From Pseudomonadota bacterium (GTDB lineage Bacteria; Pseudomonadota; Alphaproteobacteria; Caulobacterales; Caulobacteraceae): a DNA stretch of 42,885 nt. The notes beneath the pieces were generated by a model. The model was given only the letters and a program-made list of their open reading frames with translations, made no database searches and was not told the DNA's origin. A program made the position numbers and the translations under genes. The first letter of the stretch is position 1, and each line of letters opens with the position of its first letter. Shown piece after piece: positions 7,684-16,029 of the stretch. The stretch is taken from contig JAEXZS010000069.1 of NCBI GenBank assembly GCA_023451375.1, positions 1-42,885 on the forward strand, written 5' to 3'.

Positions 7684-9039
7684 ATGGCTCAGTTCGACCC
7701 ACGCCGCCAGCCGATGCGCATCGCACCGCACATGTTGACCGCGGTCGCGGCCATATCGGTGGCTCTGTTCGCCGGACGCGCCTATCAACCTGCTCAGGCC
7801 GAAGAGGTTCCCGCCCTCAGCGCCGCCCAGATCGCCGCGCTGGAAGCGCAGGCCTTCGCCTCCGCCGGCGCCCCGGCCGGCCTGACGGCGCCGGAAGCCG
7901 TCCCCGTCCAGATTCGCCGTGGAGAAACCTTCGAGCAGGCCGTGCGCCGCACCGGCGTCGCCGCCGAGGAAGCCAGCGCCGTCGCCGCCACCATCGCCAA
8001 CGCCTTCGACCTGACCGAGCTGCGCGCCGGCCTGCGGTTCGAAACCGCGATCGCCAAGCCGCGCGACGGCCGCGGCGACGCCCGCCTCATCGGCCTGACC
8101 ATGCGCACCGGACCGGCCAGCCAGCTGACCGTGTCGCGCAGCTTCGACGGCGCGCTGCGTCTGCGCTCGCTGGAGGAGAAGGTCACCCACGAGACCGTCG
8201 TGCTGAAGGGCGACGTCGAACGCTCCCTGTCGGCCAGCGCCCGCGAACTGGGCGCCACCGCCTCGATCGTCCGCGCCGCGAGCCGCCTGTTCGCCACCAA
8301 GTTCGACCTGCAGCGCGACATCCGCGCCTCGGACGAGTTCACCCTGGTGTTCGATCGCGACGTGACCGAAGCCGGTCGCACCGTCGACGTCGGCGCGCTG
8401 CTGTACGCCGAGCTGAAGGGCAAGACCTTCTACCGCTTCCAGCCCGCCGGCGCGAAGGAGCCGCAGTTCTTCGACGAGAACGGCAAGAACCTGCGTTCGG
8501 CCATGATGCGCACGCCGTTGCAGAGCTTCCGCCGCGTCAGCTCCAACTTCGGCGTCCGCACCCATCCGATCTCGGGCTATCGCAAGATGCACCAGGGCAT
8601 CGACTTCGCCGCCGGCTCCGGCACGCCGGTCGTGGCGCCCGCCGACGGCGTGGTGGTCGAGGCCCGGCGCTGGGGCGGTTACGGCAACTGGCTGCGCATC
8701 CGTCACGCCAACGGCTTGGAGAGCGGCTACGGCCACCTTTCCCGCTACGCCTCGGGCGTGCGCGCCGGCCAGCGCGTCAGCCAGGGCCAGGTCGTGGCCT
8801 ACGTCGGCTCGACCGGCGCGTCGACGGGCCCGCACCTGCACTATGAAATCTGGCGGCGCGGCCAGCGGATCAATCCGGCGGGCATCCGCACCCAGGAAGG
8901 CACCGAGCTCGCCGGCGCGGACCTCGTCGCCTTCCGCGCCGAAAAGGCCCGGATCGACCGCATCATCGCCAGCGGCGGCCAGCGCCGCCCGGCGGTGCAG
9001 CAGGCCTCGGCCGCCGGCCTGCGACCCGCCAGCGCCTGA
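7684..9039 (+). CDS. M23-family (LytM) metallopeptidase
   Basis: A 451-residue envelope protein. An uncleaved or cleaved signal-type helix lies at about 15-38. The region 75-280 resembles the LysM-like/OapA and Csd3-type N-terminal domains (starting at VQIRRGETFEQAVRRTG), and the M23 domain spans about 285-400. Zinc ligands are visible: His303 and Asp307 in HQGIDFAAG, and HLHYE with catalytic His384 and ligand His386. All four are present, so this should be an active glycyl-type endopeptidase acting on peptidoglycan cross-links, not a degenerate activator. A short Ala/Arg tail follows. It ends flush against the convergent tadG-like gene with no gap. Confidence 0.93.
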   Translation: MAQFDPRRQPMRIAPHMLTAVAAISVALFAGRAYQPAQAEEVPALSAAQIAALEAQAFASAGAPAGLTAPEAVPVQIRRGETFEQAVRRTGVAAEEASAVAATIANAFDLTELRAGLRFETAIAKPRDGRGDARLIGLTMRTGPASQLTVSRSFDGALRLRSLEEKVTHETVVLKGDVERSLSASARELGATASIVRAASRLFATKFDLQRDIRASDEFTLVFDRDVTEAGRTVDVGALLYAELKGKTFYRFQPAGAKEPQFFDENGKNLRSAMMRTPLQSFRRVSSNFGVRTHPISGYRKMHQGIDFAAGSGTPVVAPADGVVVEARRWGGYGNWLRIRHANGLESGYGHLSRYASGVRAGQRVSQGQVVAYVGSTGASTGPHLHYEIWRRGQRINPAGIRTQEGTELAGADLVAFRAEKARIDRIIASGGQRRPAVQQASAAGLRPASA

Positions 9040-10683
9040 TCATCCCACCAGGACCGGCCTGACCCCCGCCTGATCGGGACACGACAGGCCGTGCACGCGC
9101 ACGTCCGCTTCCCCGAACCGGAGGCCCAGCAGGTAGAACAGGGGGTTCAGCGTGGCGTCGAGCGCAGGACCGATCGGCGCCAGCAGGCCGCCCAGCGATC
9201 GCGTGAGCGCCCCCAGATCCAGCGGCAGGTTCAGCACCTTGGGCGTCAGCTCCAGGCGCTGGAACAGAGATGAGACCAGCCCGTTCGCGAAGCTCCGCGA
9301 CGCCGCCGTTCTCACCGTCTTCGCCTCGATGTCATCGCGGCTGAAGCGCAGGGTCTTGAAGGCGGTGTCCGCGACCTCGACATCCGCCTTGGCGTTCAGC
9401 GCCACCAGCCCGAGCAGCGACAGGACGGTGGCGGGACGCGGCGTCAGCGGCCGCTTGAAGTCGTCCAGACGGCCTTCATCCACCACGCCGATCATGGCGC
9501 GCGCCAGGCCCGGTCGGACGCCGATCTCGACGGCTTCGTTCCTGCCACACGTCAGGGCGTTCAGCCGCGCCTCCGATGAAGCCAGCTCGATCAGGATCGG
9601 CAGTTCGACCTGGGCCAGACCGGCCAGCTTTGACGACGTCTTCAGCCGAAGGTAGAGCCGCGCCTGCGCCGTGCGGATGATGGGCGCGCCCTTGTCGGTC
9701 ACCGTCAGCCATGGCGAGCGGTTGGGCCGTTCCCCGATCGCCAGGCTGGTCTTCAGGTCCGCGACGCCGAGCGGCGCGTTCAGGGCCAGCGCGATCTGCC
9801 GGTCGCCGGCGCCGACCTCCAGCATGGCGGTGATCAGGTCCAGCGCCGCGACATCGGCGTTCAGCCCCTCACGCAGCCCTTCCGGCGCCTGCACGTCGGC
9901 CCCGATCAAGGAGCCGAGCGGCGCCTTCACGCCGATCGCCGCGCCTGTAAGCTTACCCAGCGCGCCGCCATCCTCGCCGCCGGTCAGGTCGTTCAGGACG
10001 CCCAGAGCCGTTCCCGCATCGACCGTGGTGGACAGCAGGGTCTCATAGTCGCCGGCGGTCACGCCGAGATGGGTCGCCAGGGCGTCGGTGAAGGTCAACA
10101 GGTTCACGTCCAGATCGGCCAGGGCGCGATAGTCCATCGCGCTCAGGGACACGCGACTGCCGGTCAGGCCGGACAAGAGCTGGTTGGCGACGCCGCCGTC
10201 CAGCCTCGCCAGGCGCGATCCCAGGCTGAACATGGCCTTGGGCGTCCGGGGCGCGGCGGCGGTGGCCGAGCGGGTGACGAGGACCTTGTCCCGGCCCAGC
10301 AGCCAGCGGCTGAAGAACAGCGGCGCCGGCGCGGTGACGGTGACCCGCGCGGCGTTCGGCGCATCCGCATCGGTCGAGAAGCGCTGTTCCGGCGCTAGGT
10401 CCGGATTCGCCGTGTAGCGGCCTACGGCGGTCTGGACGCTGAGGTCGTCGGCAGGGAGATTGGCGGCCGCGGTGGCCTGGGCGGCGCTCGCGGCCTTGTC
10501 GAGGCGGCTGACGGCCGACAGGGCCGACAGGTCGGCGGCGCCCTGCGTCCGGCGCGCGTGGAGGGCCAGGGCGCCCAGGTCGATCGCGACCGCGGCCACC
10601 AGGCACAACAGGCAGGCGCCCGCGGCGGCGACGATGCCGACCGCGCCGCGCCGGTCGGCCATGAAACTGCGCCGCGAGACCAT
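9040..10683 (-). CDS. TadG-like pilus-assembly / secreted protein
   Basis: A 547-residue protein that opens with DRRGAVGIVAAAGACLLCL, the prepilin-like start of TadE/TadG proteins, a single membrane helix (about 12-35), then an Ala-rich segment HARRTQGAADLSALSA typical of TadG. The rest (about 60-547) is a large extracytoplasmic domain without a von Willebrand motif that I can see. TadG proteins are minor structural components of tight-adherence pili. The start at 10683 is one base after the tadE stop, so the two are coupled. No other tad/cpa genes (tadA, rcpC, flp) are in the window, so the pair is an outlying locus. The longer N-terminal extension overlaps tadE and is rejected. Confidence 0.8.
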   Translation of the reverse strand: MVSRRSFMADRRGAVGIVAAAGACLLCLVAAVAIDLGALALHARRTQGAADLSALSAVSRLDKAASAAQATAAANLPADDLSVQTAVGRYTANPDLAPEQRFSTDADAPNAARVTVTAPAPLFFSRWLLGRDKVLVTRSATAAAPRTPKAMFSLGSRLARLDGGVANQLLSGLTGSRVSLSAMDYRALADLDVNLLTFTDALATHLGVTAGDYETLLSTTVDAGTALGVLNDLTGGEDGGALGKLTGAAIGVKAPLGSLIGADVQAPEGLREGLNADVAALDLITAMLEVGAGDRQIALALNAPLGVADLKTSLAIGERPNRSPWLTVTDKGAPIIRTAQARLYLRLKTSSKLAGLAQVELPILIELASSEARLNALTCGRNEAVEIGVRPGLARAMIGVVDEGRLDDFKRPLTPRPATVLSLLGLVALNAKADVEVADTAFKTLRFSRDDIEAKTVRTAASRSFANGLVSSLFQRLELTPKVLNLPLDLGALTRSLGGLLAPIGPALDATLNPLFYLLGLRFGEADVRVHGLSCPDQAGVRPVLVG

Positions 10684-10684
10684 G

Positions 10685-11110
10685 TCAGCGCTCTCCGAAC
10701 CGGATGGCGGCGGATCGCTCGATCGTCTCCGGCGGCTTGGGCAGCATCCCGCCCAGGAGCATGATGGGATGGTCGCTGGCGTCATAGGCGGCGACGACGC
10801 GCATGCCGGCGCCGTCGTCCTCTACCCGGACAACCAGACGGGACGCGTCCAGAACGCCGAGATCACGCGCGGCGGCGGCGGCCTCGGCGCGGGCCAGCCG
10901 CGCCCGTTCCTCGGTGTCCAGCCCCCCGATGGCGGCGCGGGCGGCTTCGGACGCCAGGGACTGGACGGACTGCGCCATCAGAAACCAGCCGCCGTACACG
11001 ACGGCGGCCAGCAGGATGGCGATGAGGATGGGGCCCACAAGGGCGAACTCCACGGCGGCCGACCCTCGGCGATCGGCGACGGGACACGGCGTTGACGGCC
11101 TGGCGAACAT
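10685..11110 (-). CDS. TadE-like pseudopilin family protein
   Basis: A 141-residue protein with the TadE signature DRRGSAAVEFALVGPILIAI followed by a hydrophobic helix, i.e. a class of minor pilins processed before the glutamate-containing segment. The remainder, with LDASRLVVRVEDDGAGMRV, is a small periplasmic domain. It lies directly upstream of the tadG-like gene (stop and start separated by one base). The ATG at 11110 was preferred over a GTG at 11125 because it follows a G-rich stretch and gives the usual short basic leader. It may contribute to an Flp-type pilus encoded elsewhere. Confidence 0.85.
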   Translation of the reverse strand: MFARPSTPCPVADRRGSAAVEFALVGPILIAILLAAVVYGGWFLMAQSVQSLASEAARAAIGGLDTEERARLARAEAAAAARDLGVLDASRLVVRVEDDGAGMRVVAAYDASDHPIMLLGGMLPKPPETIERSAAIRFGER

Positions 11111-11399
11111 GATCTGCGCCCCCACAAAGTGCTGCTCGTTTAAGTTGTATGCGGGGGATCGTTAATGGGGCGTGTGCGATCCGCATCTACAGGGTGCATG
11201 AAATCGACTCTCGACTGCGTGCATCACCGCGCGCTGAAAATCTATGGTTGTTCTGACCTTTCAGGGACTTGGCTGGTCCACGCGGCTCGCATGGGGATTC
11301 CCGATCCTCCGCCGGTTGGAAAATACCCCCGCCCTGATCTTGACGGGCGCTGGGTTTTCAGGCCTCAACCCCACTTTCCGCCGAGCTTCATAGGCCCCA

Positions 11400-11753
11400 A
11401 TGAACGACGCAGTAGACCCCGTTGACGTAGCGATCGGCGCCCGAATCCGCACGCGCCGTGAGGAACTCCGCATCACCCAGGCGCAGTTGGCCGCCGGGGC
11501 GGGCGTGACGTTCCAGCAGATCCAGAAGTACGAGCGGGGTGTGAACCGCGTGTCCGCCGCTCGCCTCCTGCAGATCGCGGCCGTGCTCAAGACCACCGGC
11601 GCCGCCCTGCTGGGCGAGCTGGAAGGCGATCACGGTGACGAACTGGCGCTTGCGGCGCCCGGCGTGGCCGAGCTGCTGACGGCGTTCCGGGCCATCGACG
11701 ACGCCGAAAAGCGCGACGCCCTGCTGCTCGTGGCGCGCGGCCTCAAGAACTAG
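11400..11753 (+). CDS. XRE-family helix-turn-helix regulator
   Basis: A 117-residue Cro/CI-type protein. The HTH (about 10-66) reads IGARIRTRREELRITQAQLA, then GVTFQQIQKYERGVNRVSA and a closing helix RLLQIAAVL. The C-terminal tail (75-117) is helical and may dimerise. Small XRE regulators of this shape are common in Caulobacterales and Rhizobiales. It is followed by a perfect terminator hairpin before metK, so it is a separate transcript; control of metK by it is possible but unproven. Nearly 290 bases upstream, up to tadE, hold both promoters and no other gene. Confidence 0.9.
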   Translation: MNDAVDPVDVAIGARIRTRREELRITQAQLAAGAGVTFQQIQKYERGVNRVSAARLLQIAAVLKTTGAALLGELEGDHGDELALAAPGVAELLTAFRAIDDAEKRDALLLVARGLKN

Positions 11754-11770
11754 GTCCGACCTGCTGTCGT

Positions 11771-11809
11771 GAAGAAGCCCTCCGACGCCCGGCGTCGGAG
11801 GGCTTCTTC
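11771..11809 (+). terminator. Strong hairpin terminator after XRE gene
   Basis: A perfect inverted repeat: GAAGAAGCCCTCCGACGCC, one base, then its exact complement (17 bp stem with a 5-base loop when folded). It begins 17 bases after the XRE stop and separates this gene from metK. The downstream side ends CTTCTTC rather than a clean T-run. Confidence 0.85.
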
Positions 11810-11852
11810 ATGTCCGGTCTCCGGCCCGGGGGATCGCGTCGGAAAGCCTTGA

Positions 11853-11876
11853 ACATATAAGCATGTCTTTATATGT
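11853..11876. promoter_or_regulatory. Palindromic operator candidate in metK leader
   Basis: ACATATAA and TTATATGT form an exact 8-bp inverted repeat separated by GCATGTCT, an AT-rich island in GC-rich DNA, 34 bases before the metK start. AT-rich palindromes of this style are described for ArsR-type SAH-responsive regulators of methionine-cycle genes (SahR), which is the family I would test first. The assignment is inference. Confidence 0.5.
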
Positions 11877-11897
11877 GTGTCCGACCGGCACATAGAC

Positions 11898-11902
11898 AGG
11901 AG
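11898..11902 (+). promoter_or_regulatory. Ribosome binding site that fixes the metK TTG start
   Basis: AGGAG lies seven bases before a TTG at 11910. The protein from that TTG begins ARSSFLFTSESVSEGHPDK, matching the usual MetK N-terminus, whereas the GTG further upstream at 11877 lies within the palindrome region and lacks a ribosome site. Confidence 0.75.
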
Positions 11903-11909
11903 CCCTCGC

Positions 11910-13112
11910 TTGGCCCGTTCGTCCTTCCTCTTCACCTCGGAAAGCGTCTCCGAAGGCCACCCAGACAAGGTCGCGGATCGCATCTCCGACACCGTCGTCG
12001 ACGCCTTCCTGGCCAAGGACCCCGAGGCGCGGGTGGCTTGCGAGACCCTGGTGACGACCCAGCGCATCGTCCTCGCCGGCGAGGTCCGCGCGACCCAGCC
12101 GGGGAACACCAAGGAACAGAACGAGGCGTTCACCCAGTCGATCATCGACGGCCTGGAGCCGCTGGTGCGCGCCGCGGTCCGGGACATCGGCTACGAACAG
12201 GACGGCTTCCACTGGGAGACGGCCGAGTACGCCTGCCACCTGCACGCCCAGTCGGCGGACATCGCCGTCGGCGTCGACTCGACCAACGAAAAGGACGAGG
12301 GGGCGGGCGATCAGGGCATCATGTTCGGCTACGCCTCGAACGAGACGCCGGAGCTGATGCCGGCGACCCTGGCCTACAGCCACGCCATTCTGAAGCGCCT
12401 GGCGCAGGTGCGCCACGCCGGCGGTTCGCAGCTGGAGCCCGACGCCAAGACTCAGGTGACCATCCAGTACGAGGACGGCAAGCCGGTTCGCGCGACCTCC
12501 ATCGTCCTGTCGACACAGCACGCCAGGGGACTGAGTTCGGAACAGATCGCCGAGATCGTGAAGCCCTACATCCTCGAGGTGCTGCCGGAAGGCTTCACGG
12601 ACGAGAACACCGTCTGGCACATCAATCCCACCGGCATCTTCGAGATCGGCGGGCCCGACGGCGACGCCGGCCTGACTGGCCGGAAGATCATCGTCGACAC
12701 CTACGGCGGCGCGGCGCCCCACGGCGGCGGCGCCTTCTCGGGCAAGGATCCGACCAAGGTGGACCGCTCGGCCGCCTACGCTTGCCGCTACCTGGCCAAG
12801 AACGTGGTGGCGGCCGGGCTCGCCGATCGCTGCACCATCCAGATCTCCTACGCCATCGGCGTGGCCGAGCCGCAGTCGATCCACGTCGATCTGCACGGCA
12901 CCGGCAAGATCGATGCGGCCGTGCTGGAGCGGGAACTGCCGAACATGATCGGCGGCGCGACGCCGCGCGCCATCCGGCAGCACCTGGGCCTCAACAAGCC
13001 CATCTACGCCCGCACGGCCGCCTATGGTCACTTCGGCCGAGAGCCCGACGCGGACGGCGGTTTCAGCTGGGAGAAGACCGATCTGGTCGACAAGCTGAAG
13101 GCGCTGGCCTGA
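11910..13112 (+). CDS. metK: S-adenosylmethionine synthetase
   Basis: A 400-residue cytoplasmic enzyme that makes S-adenosylmethionine from methionine and ATP. The ATP-binding motif SEGHPDKVAD is at about 14-23, GAGDQGIMFGYA (about 133) and the phosphate loop GGGAFSGKDPTKVDRS (about 270-285) are intact. Length is slightly over the E. coli enzyme (384), with the alphaproteobacterial insertion near HWETAEYACHLHAQS. The TTG start is supported by a ribosome site and by alignment to the family N-terminus. An AT-rich palindrome in the leader suggests transcriptional control by methionine-cycle status. It stops six bases before the convergent pentapeptide gene. Confidence 0.97.
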   Translation: MARSSFLFTSESVSEGHPDKVADRISDTVVDAFLAKDPEARVACETLVTTQRIVLAGEVRATQPGNTKEQNEAFTQSIIDGLEPLVRAAVRDIGYEQDGFHWETAEYACHLHAQSADIAVGVDSTNEKDEGAGDQGIMFGYASNETPELMPATLAYSHAILKRLAQVRHAGGSQLEPDAKTQVTIQYEDGKPVRATSIVLSTQHARGLSSEQIAEIVKPYILEVLPEGFTDENTVWHINPTGIFEIGGPDGDAGLTGRKIIVDTYGGAAPHGGGAFSGKDPTKVDRSAAYACRYLAKNVVAAGLADRCTIQISYAIGVAEPQSIHVDLHGTGKIDAAVLERELPNMIGGATPRAIRQHLGLNKPIYARTAAYGHFGREPDADGGFSWEKTDLVDKLKALA

Positions 13113-13124
13113 GGCGTCTCAGGC
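13107..13124. terminator. Hairpin between convergent metK and pentapeptide gene
   Basis: GCCTGAG-GCGT-CTCAGGC is a perfect 7-bp stem with a 4-base loop that spans both stop codons. It could serve as a bidirectional terminator, although neither side has a T-run. Confidence 0.45.
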
Positions 13125-14387
13125 GGCCTGGTCGAGGATCAGGCCGCGCACGCCGGTCAGCACGGCTTCGGTGAGGTCGGCCTGGCGGGTCTGCGCGCCA
13201 TGCAGCGTGGCGCGTCCCAGGTCGGCTCCGGCCAGGATGGCGCGACGCAGGTCGGCTCCGGTCATGTCCGCCCCGCGCAGATTGGCGCCGGTCAGATCCG
13301 CCGGCAGCAACCGATCGGCCGTGATCATCAACGGGCCCAGCTGGGCCTCGCGCAGGTCCGCCCCCGCCAGTCTGGCGCCTCTCAGCCGCGCCCCGCGCAG
13401 ATCGGCGCGGCGCAGGTTGGCCGAGCGCAGGTCGGCGTTTTCCAGATGGGCGCCCTGAAGCTGCACCCCTTCCATGTCGAGGCCGTAGAAGACCGCGCCC
13501 TTAGCGGACAGGGCCGTCAGGTTCAGGCCCACGATCGACTTCAGCGGGCGCAGGTCGACGCCGTCGAAGACCGAGGGCTGGCCGTCCGCGCCGCCGCTCT
13601 CGCACCAGCGGGCGTGTTCGCGCAGCATTTCGGCGGCGGGCATTTCGGAGACGGGCGCGCCGGCGCAGCGGGTGTCGGTCAGCGCGCCTTCCATGTCCGC
13701 CCCGTCGGCGCGCCACATGGTGGTCTTGGCCCCCACCAGGATGGCGTCGCGCAGGTCGGCCCCCGACAGGTCCGCGCCGGACAGGTCGGCGCCGGCCAGG
13801 TCCGCGCCGCGGAAATCGGCCTGCTTCAGATTGGCCCGGACCAGCTTGCAGTCCTTCATCACCGCGCCGGAGAAGTCGGCCTTGATGGCGATGACGCCGG
13901 CCATCTTCGAGCGCTGCAGGTTGGCGCCCGCCAGGCAGGCGCCGCCGACCTGGGTCTGGTCGCGCTGGCGAGGTTCGATGATCTTGAAACCCAGTTTGGC
14001 GTCGGCCGCGGCGATGGTCCCCTCGCGCAGGTCGGCCTCGAACAGGTCGGCGCCCGACAGGTCCGCGCCGCGCAGGCACGCCCCGCGCAGGTCTGCCCGG
14101 CGCAGCGAGGCGTCGGACAGGATCGCGTCCTGCATGTCGGCCCCGAAGAAGTTGGCGTTGTCCAGCCGCGCCCCGGTCAGGTCGCAGGTCTCCAGACAGG
14201 CGCCGGCGAAGTCCGCGTCGGAGAGGTTGCGCCCCTTCAGGCTCAGCCCCGTCAGGTCCATCCAGGCGAAGACAGCGCGGGCGCCGCCGGGGCGGGCCTG
14301 GAACAGCCGGTCGTGCCGGGCGCAGATGGCGTCCAGCTCGGCCTGCGAAAGGCGCTTCCTAACGATCGGTTCGGCTACGGCGACCAT
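13119..14387 (-). CDS. Pentapeptide-repeat protein
   Basis: A 422-residue protein built of A(D/N)Lxx pentapeptide repeats in blocks: about 45-135, 155-235 and 290-415. Typical runs are LRGADLSGADL and LAGADLSGADLSGADL. The fold is a right-handed quadrilateral beta-helix. The N-terminus (1-40) is non-repetitive and helical, and a break near 235-290 contains a different segment, EMLREHARWCESGGADGQP, that recurs in alphaproteobacterial proteins of this type. Functions in the family range from gyrase protection to scaffolding; nothing here points to one. It is not a short Qnr-like protein. It starts 46 bases after the RibD-like stop on the same strand and may be co-transcribed. Confidence 0.88.
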   Translation of the reverse strand: MVAVAEPIVRKRLSQAELDAICARHDRLFQARPGGARAVFAWMDLTGLSLKGRNLSDADFAGACLETCDLTGARLDNANFFGADMQDAILSDASLRRADLRGACLRGADLSGADLFEADLREGTIAAADAKLGFKIIEPRQRDQTQVGGACLAGANLQRSKMAGVIAIKADFSGAVMKDCKLVRANLKQADFRGADLAGADLSGADLSGADLRDAILVGAKTTMWRADGADMEGALTDTRCAGAPVSEMPAAEMLREHARWCESGGADGQPSVFDGVDLRPLKSIVGLNLTALSAKGAVFYGLDMEGVQLQGAHLENADLRSANLRRADLRGARLRGARLAGADLREAQLGPLMITADRLLPADLTGANLRGADMTGADLRRAILAGADLGRATLHGAQTRQADLTEAVLTGVRGLILDQAA

Positions 14388-14432
14388 CCGACCAACCTAG
14401 ACGGCCGGACTTAAGAAAGATTTTCGATGGGA

Positions 14433-15062
14433 CTATTCGGTCAGCAGGCCCTGTTCGCGCAGGGCGTCGGCCAGTTCGCCCGGCGCCGTCCACAGGCGGG
14501 TGTAGCCCGCCTCGCCCAGTCGCTTCAGCTCGGTGACCAGATCCGCCTTGGCCGAGGCGGCGAAGCGGCCGTCGAAGCCGGCGCCGTCCTTGGACACCCG
14601 CACCATCGGCCGTCCCGTCTCCAGCCGGTGCAGGAAGCCCTCGCACAGGGCCGCGCCCTCTTCGCACATCAGGCCGGTCTCGACCGTCAGGCCGGCCGCG
14701 CGCAGGCGCTCGGTGCCGCGCCCGGCGGCGAAGGGGGAGGGGTCCAGGCAGGCGATGACGACCCGCGCCACCCCCGCGTCGGCCAGGAAGTGGGCGCAGG
14801 ACTTGCGGCCCGACGACCGCGCTCCGCACGGCTCCAGCGTCACATAGGCGGTGGCGCCCACGGCCCGGTCGCCGGCGGCGGGCACGGCCTGCTCCTCGGC
14901 GTGGGGACGGCCGCCCGGCGCCGTGGCGGCCTGGCCGACGATGTGCCCGTCCTTGACCAGGACGCAGCCGACCGCCGGATTGGGCCAGGTCTCGCCCATG
15001 CGTCCGGTCGCCAGCTCGATGGCCTGGGCCATGAAGGCGCGGTCGGCGTCGGTCCAGTTCAT
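14433..15062 (-). CDS. RibD-like deaminase with a collapsed reductase domain
   Basis: A 209-residue protein. Residues 1-145 are a cytidine-deaminase-fold RibD domain: WPNPAVGCVLVKDGHIVG, HAEEQA (zinc His plus catalytic Glu) and LEPCGARSSGRKSC (the two zinc Cys). In riboflavin synthesis this domain deaminates the pyrimidine intermediate. The rest is only about 60 residues, where RibD normally has a ~200-residue reductase: the piece PMVRVSKDGAGFDGRFA matches the reductase start and RLGEAGYTRLWTAPGELADA its end, so the middle appears missing. It overlaps the gpmA stop by four bases. It may be a mono-functional deaminase. It could also be unrelated to riboflavin if a full ribD exists elsewhere. 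Confidence 0.8.
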   Translation of the reverse strand: MNWTDADRAFMAQAIELATGRMGETWPNPAVGCVLVKDGHIVGQAATAPGGRPHAEEQAVPAAGDRAVGATAYVTLEPCGARSSGRKSCAHFLADAGVARVVIACLDPSPFAAGRGTERLRAAGLTVETGLMCEEGAALCEGFLHRLETGRPMVRVSKDGAGFDGRFAASAKADLVTELKRLGEAGYTRLWTAPGELADALREQGLLTE

Positions 15063-15772
15063 GCGACCGCCGGCAGGTCTTCGGCGCGGGACGGATCGAG
15101 GTAGCGCGCCGCCGTCGGCTTCAGCTCGGCGTCCAGTTCGATCTCCAGCGGATTGCCGGTCGGGATCTCGACGCCGACGATCTTGTCGTCCGGCACGGCG
15201 AACAGCAGCTTGACGATGGCGCGCAGCGAGTTGCCGTGGGCGGCGATCAGCACGTCCTCCCCGGCCTTCAGGCGCGGCGCGATCTCGGCGTCCCAATAGG
15301 GCTTCACCCGCTCCAGCGTGGTCTTCAGGCTTTCGGTGTCGGGGATGGCCTTGCCGGCGTAGCGGGGGTCGGCCGTGAAGTCGAACTCGCCGCCGGGCGC
15401 CAGCGGCGGCGGCGGCACGTCATAGCTGCGGCGCCAGACCTTGACCTGGTCCTCGCCGTGCTTCTCGGCCGTCTCCGCCTTGTTCAGTCCGGTCAGCCCG
15501 CCGTAGTGGCGCTCGTTCAGCCGCCAGTCCTCGATGACGGGCACGTCCTTGAGCCCCGCCGACTGCAGCGCCAGCGCGCCAGTGCGCTTGGCGCGCGTCA
15601 GCACCGAGGTGAACATGACGGCGGGCTTGAAGCCGGCCTCGGCGATCAGCTCGCCGCCGCGCCGCGCCTGAGCCTCGCCTTCTTCGGTCAGGTCGACGTC
15701 GACCCAGCCGGTGAAGCGGTTCTCGAGGTTCCACTGGCTCTGGCCGTGGCGCAGCAGGATCAGGCGGGGCAT
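15059..15772 (-). CDS. gpmA: 2,3-bisphosphoglycerate-dependent phosphoglycerate mutase
   Basis: A 237-residue histidine phosphatase superfamily enzyme interconverting 3- and 2-phosphoglycerate in glycolysis and gluconeogenesis. The phospho-accepting histidine is in LLRHGQSQWN (His9), followed by NRFTGWVDVDLTEEG, LNERHYGGLTGLNK and the second catalytic histidine in AAHGNSLRAIVK. Length and insertions match cofactor-dependent GpmA rather than short phosphatases. It is first in a two-gene unit with the RibD-like gene (ATGA overlap). The adjacent phosphohexomutase is transcribed away from it. Confidence 0.95.
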   Translation of the reverse strand: MPRLILLRHGQSQWNLENRFTGWVDVDLTEEGEAQARRGGELIAEAGFKPAVMFTSVLTRAKRTGALALQSAGLKDVPVIEDWRLNERHYGGLTGLNKAETAEKHGEDQVKVWRRSYDVPPPPLAPGGEFDFTADPRYAGKAIPDTESLKTTLERVKPYWDAEIAPRLKAGEDVLIAAHGNSLRAIVKLLFAVPDDKIVGVEIPTGNPLEIELDAELKPTAARYLDPSRAEDLPAVA

Positions 15773-15916
15773 GCGGGTCTCCGGGAGGCTTCGCTCGGGC
15801 GTAGGCCGCCGTCATCGGTCGGTCAAGTTTCCGCCGCGATCGACCCGCCCGGCGCAGCCATATCCGACTTCGCGCGTTGTTGCGGCCAGACCGGGGCCGC
15901 CGCTATAGCTACGTTC

Positions 15917-15994
15917 ATGTCCGACCGCCTGTTCTTCGCGCTGGCCCTGACCGGCGTCGTCCTGATGGTCGCGCTCGCCCTGGTGTGGCCCTAA
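15917..15994 (+). CDS. Possible 25-residue single-TM microprotein
   Basis: A short ORF, MSDRLFFALALTGVVLMVAL plus five residues, that is one hydrophobic helix with a charged N-terminus and Trp-Pro end. It lies 35 bases before the phosphohexomutase start on the same strand and would be the first gene of that transcript. Composition strongly resembles real bacterial membrane microproteins, but there is no clear ribosome site and it may be chance in an open frame. Confidence 0.4.
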   Translation: MSDRLFFALALTGVVLMVALALVWP

Positions 15995-16029
15995 GGCCCG
16001 TCACGTTCAACATCTTCCCAAGGATCACC

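Noticed and set aside
11810..11909. A SAM riboswitch in the metK leader
   Set aside because: Only about 100 bases and no recognisable SAM-II, SAM-V or SAM/SAH core; the palindrome fits a protein operator better.
13119..14387. Tandem DNA repeats (a CRISPR- or minisatellite-like array)
   Set aside because: The periodicity is 15 bases of degenerate codons for pentapeptide repeats in an intact gene, with no spacers.
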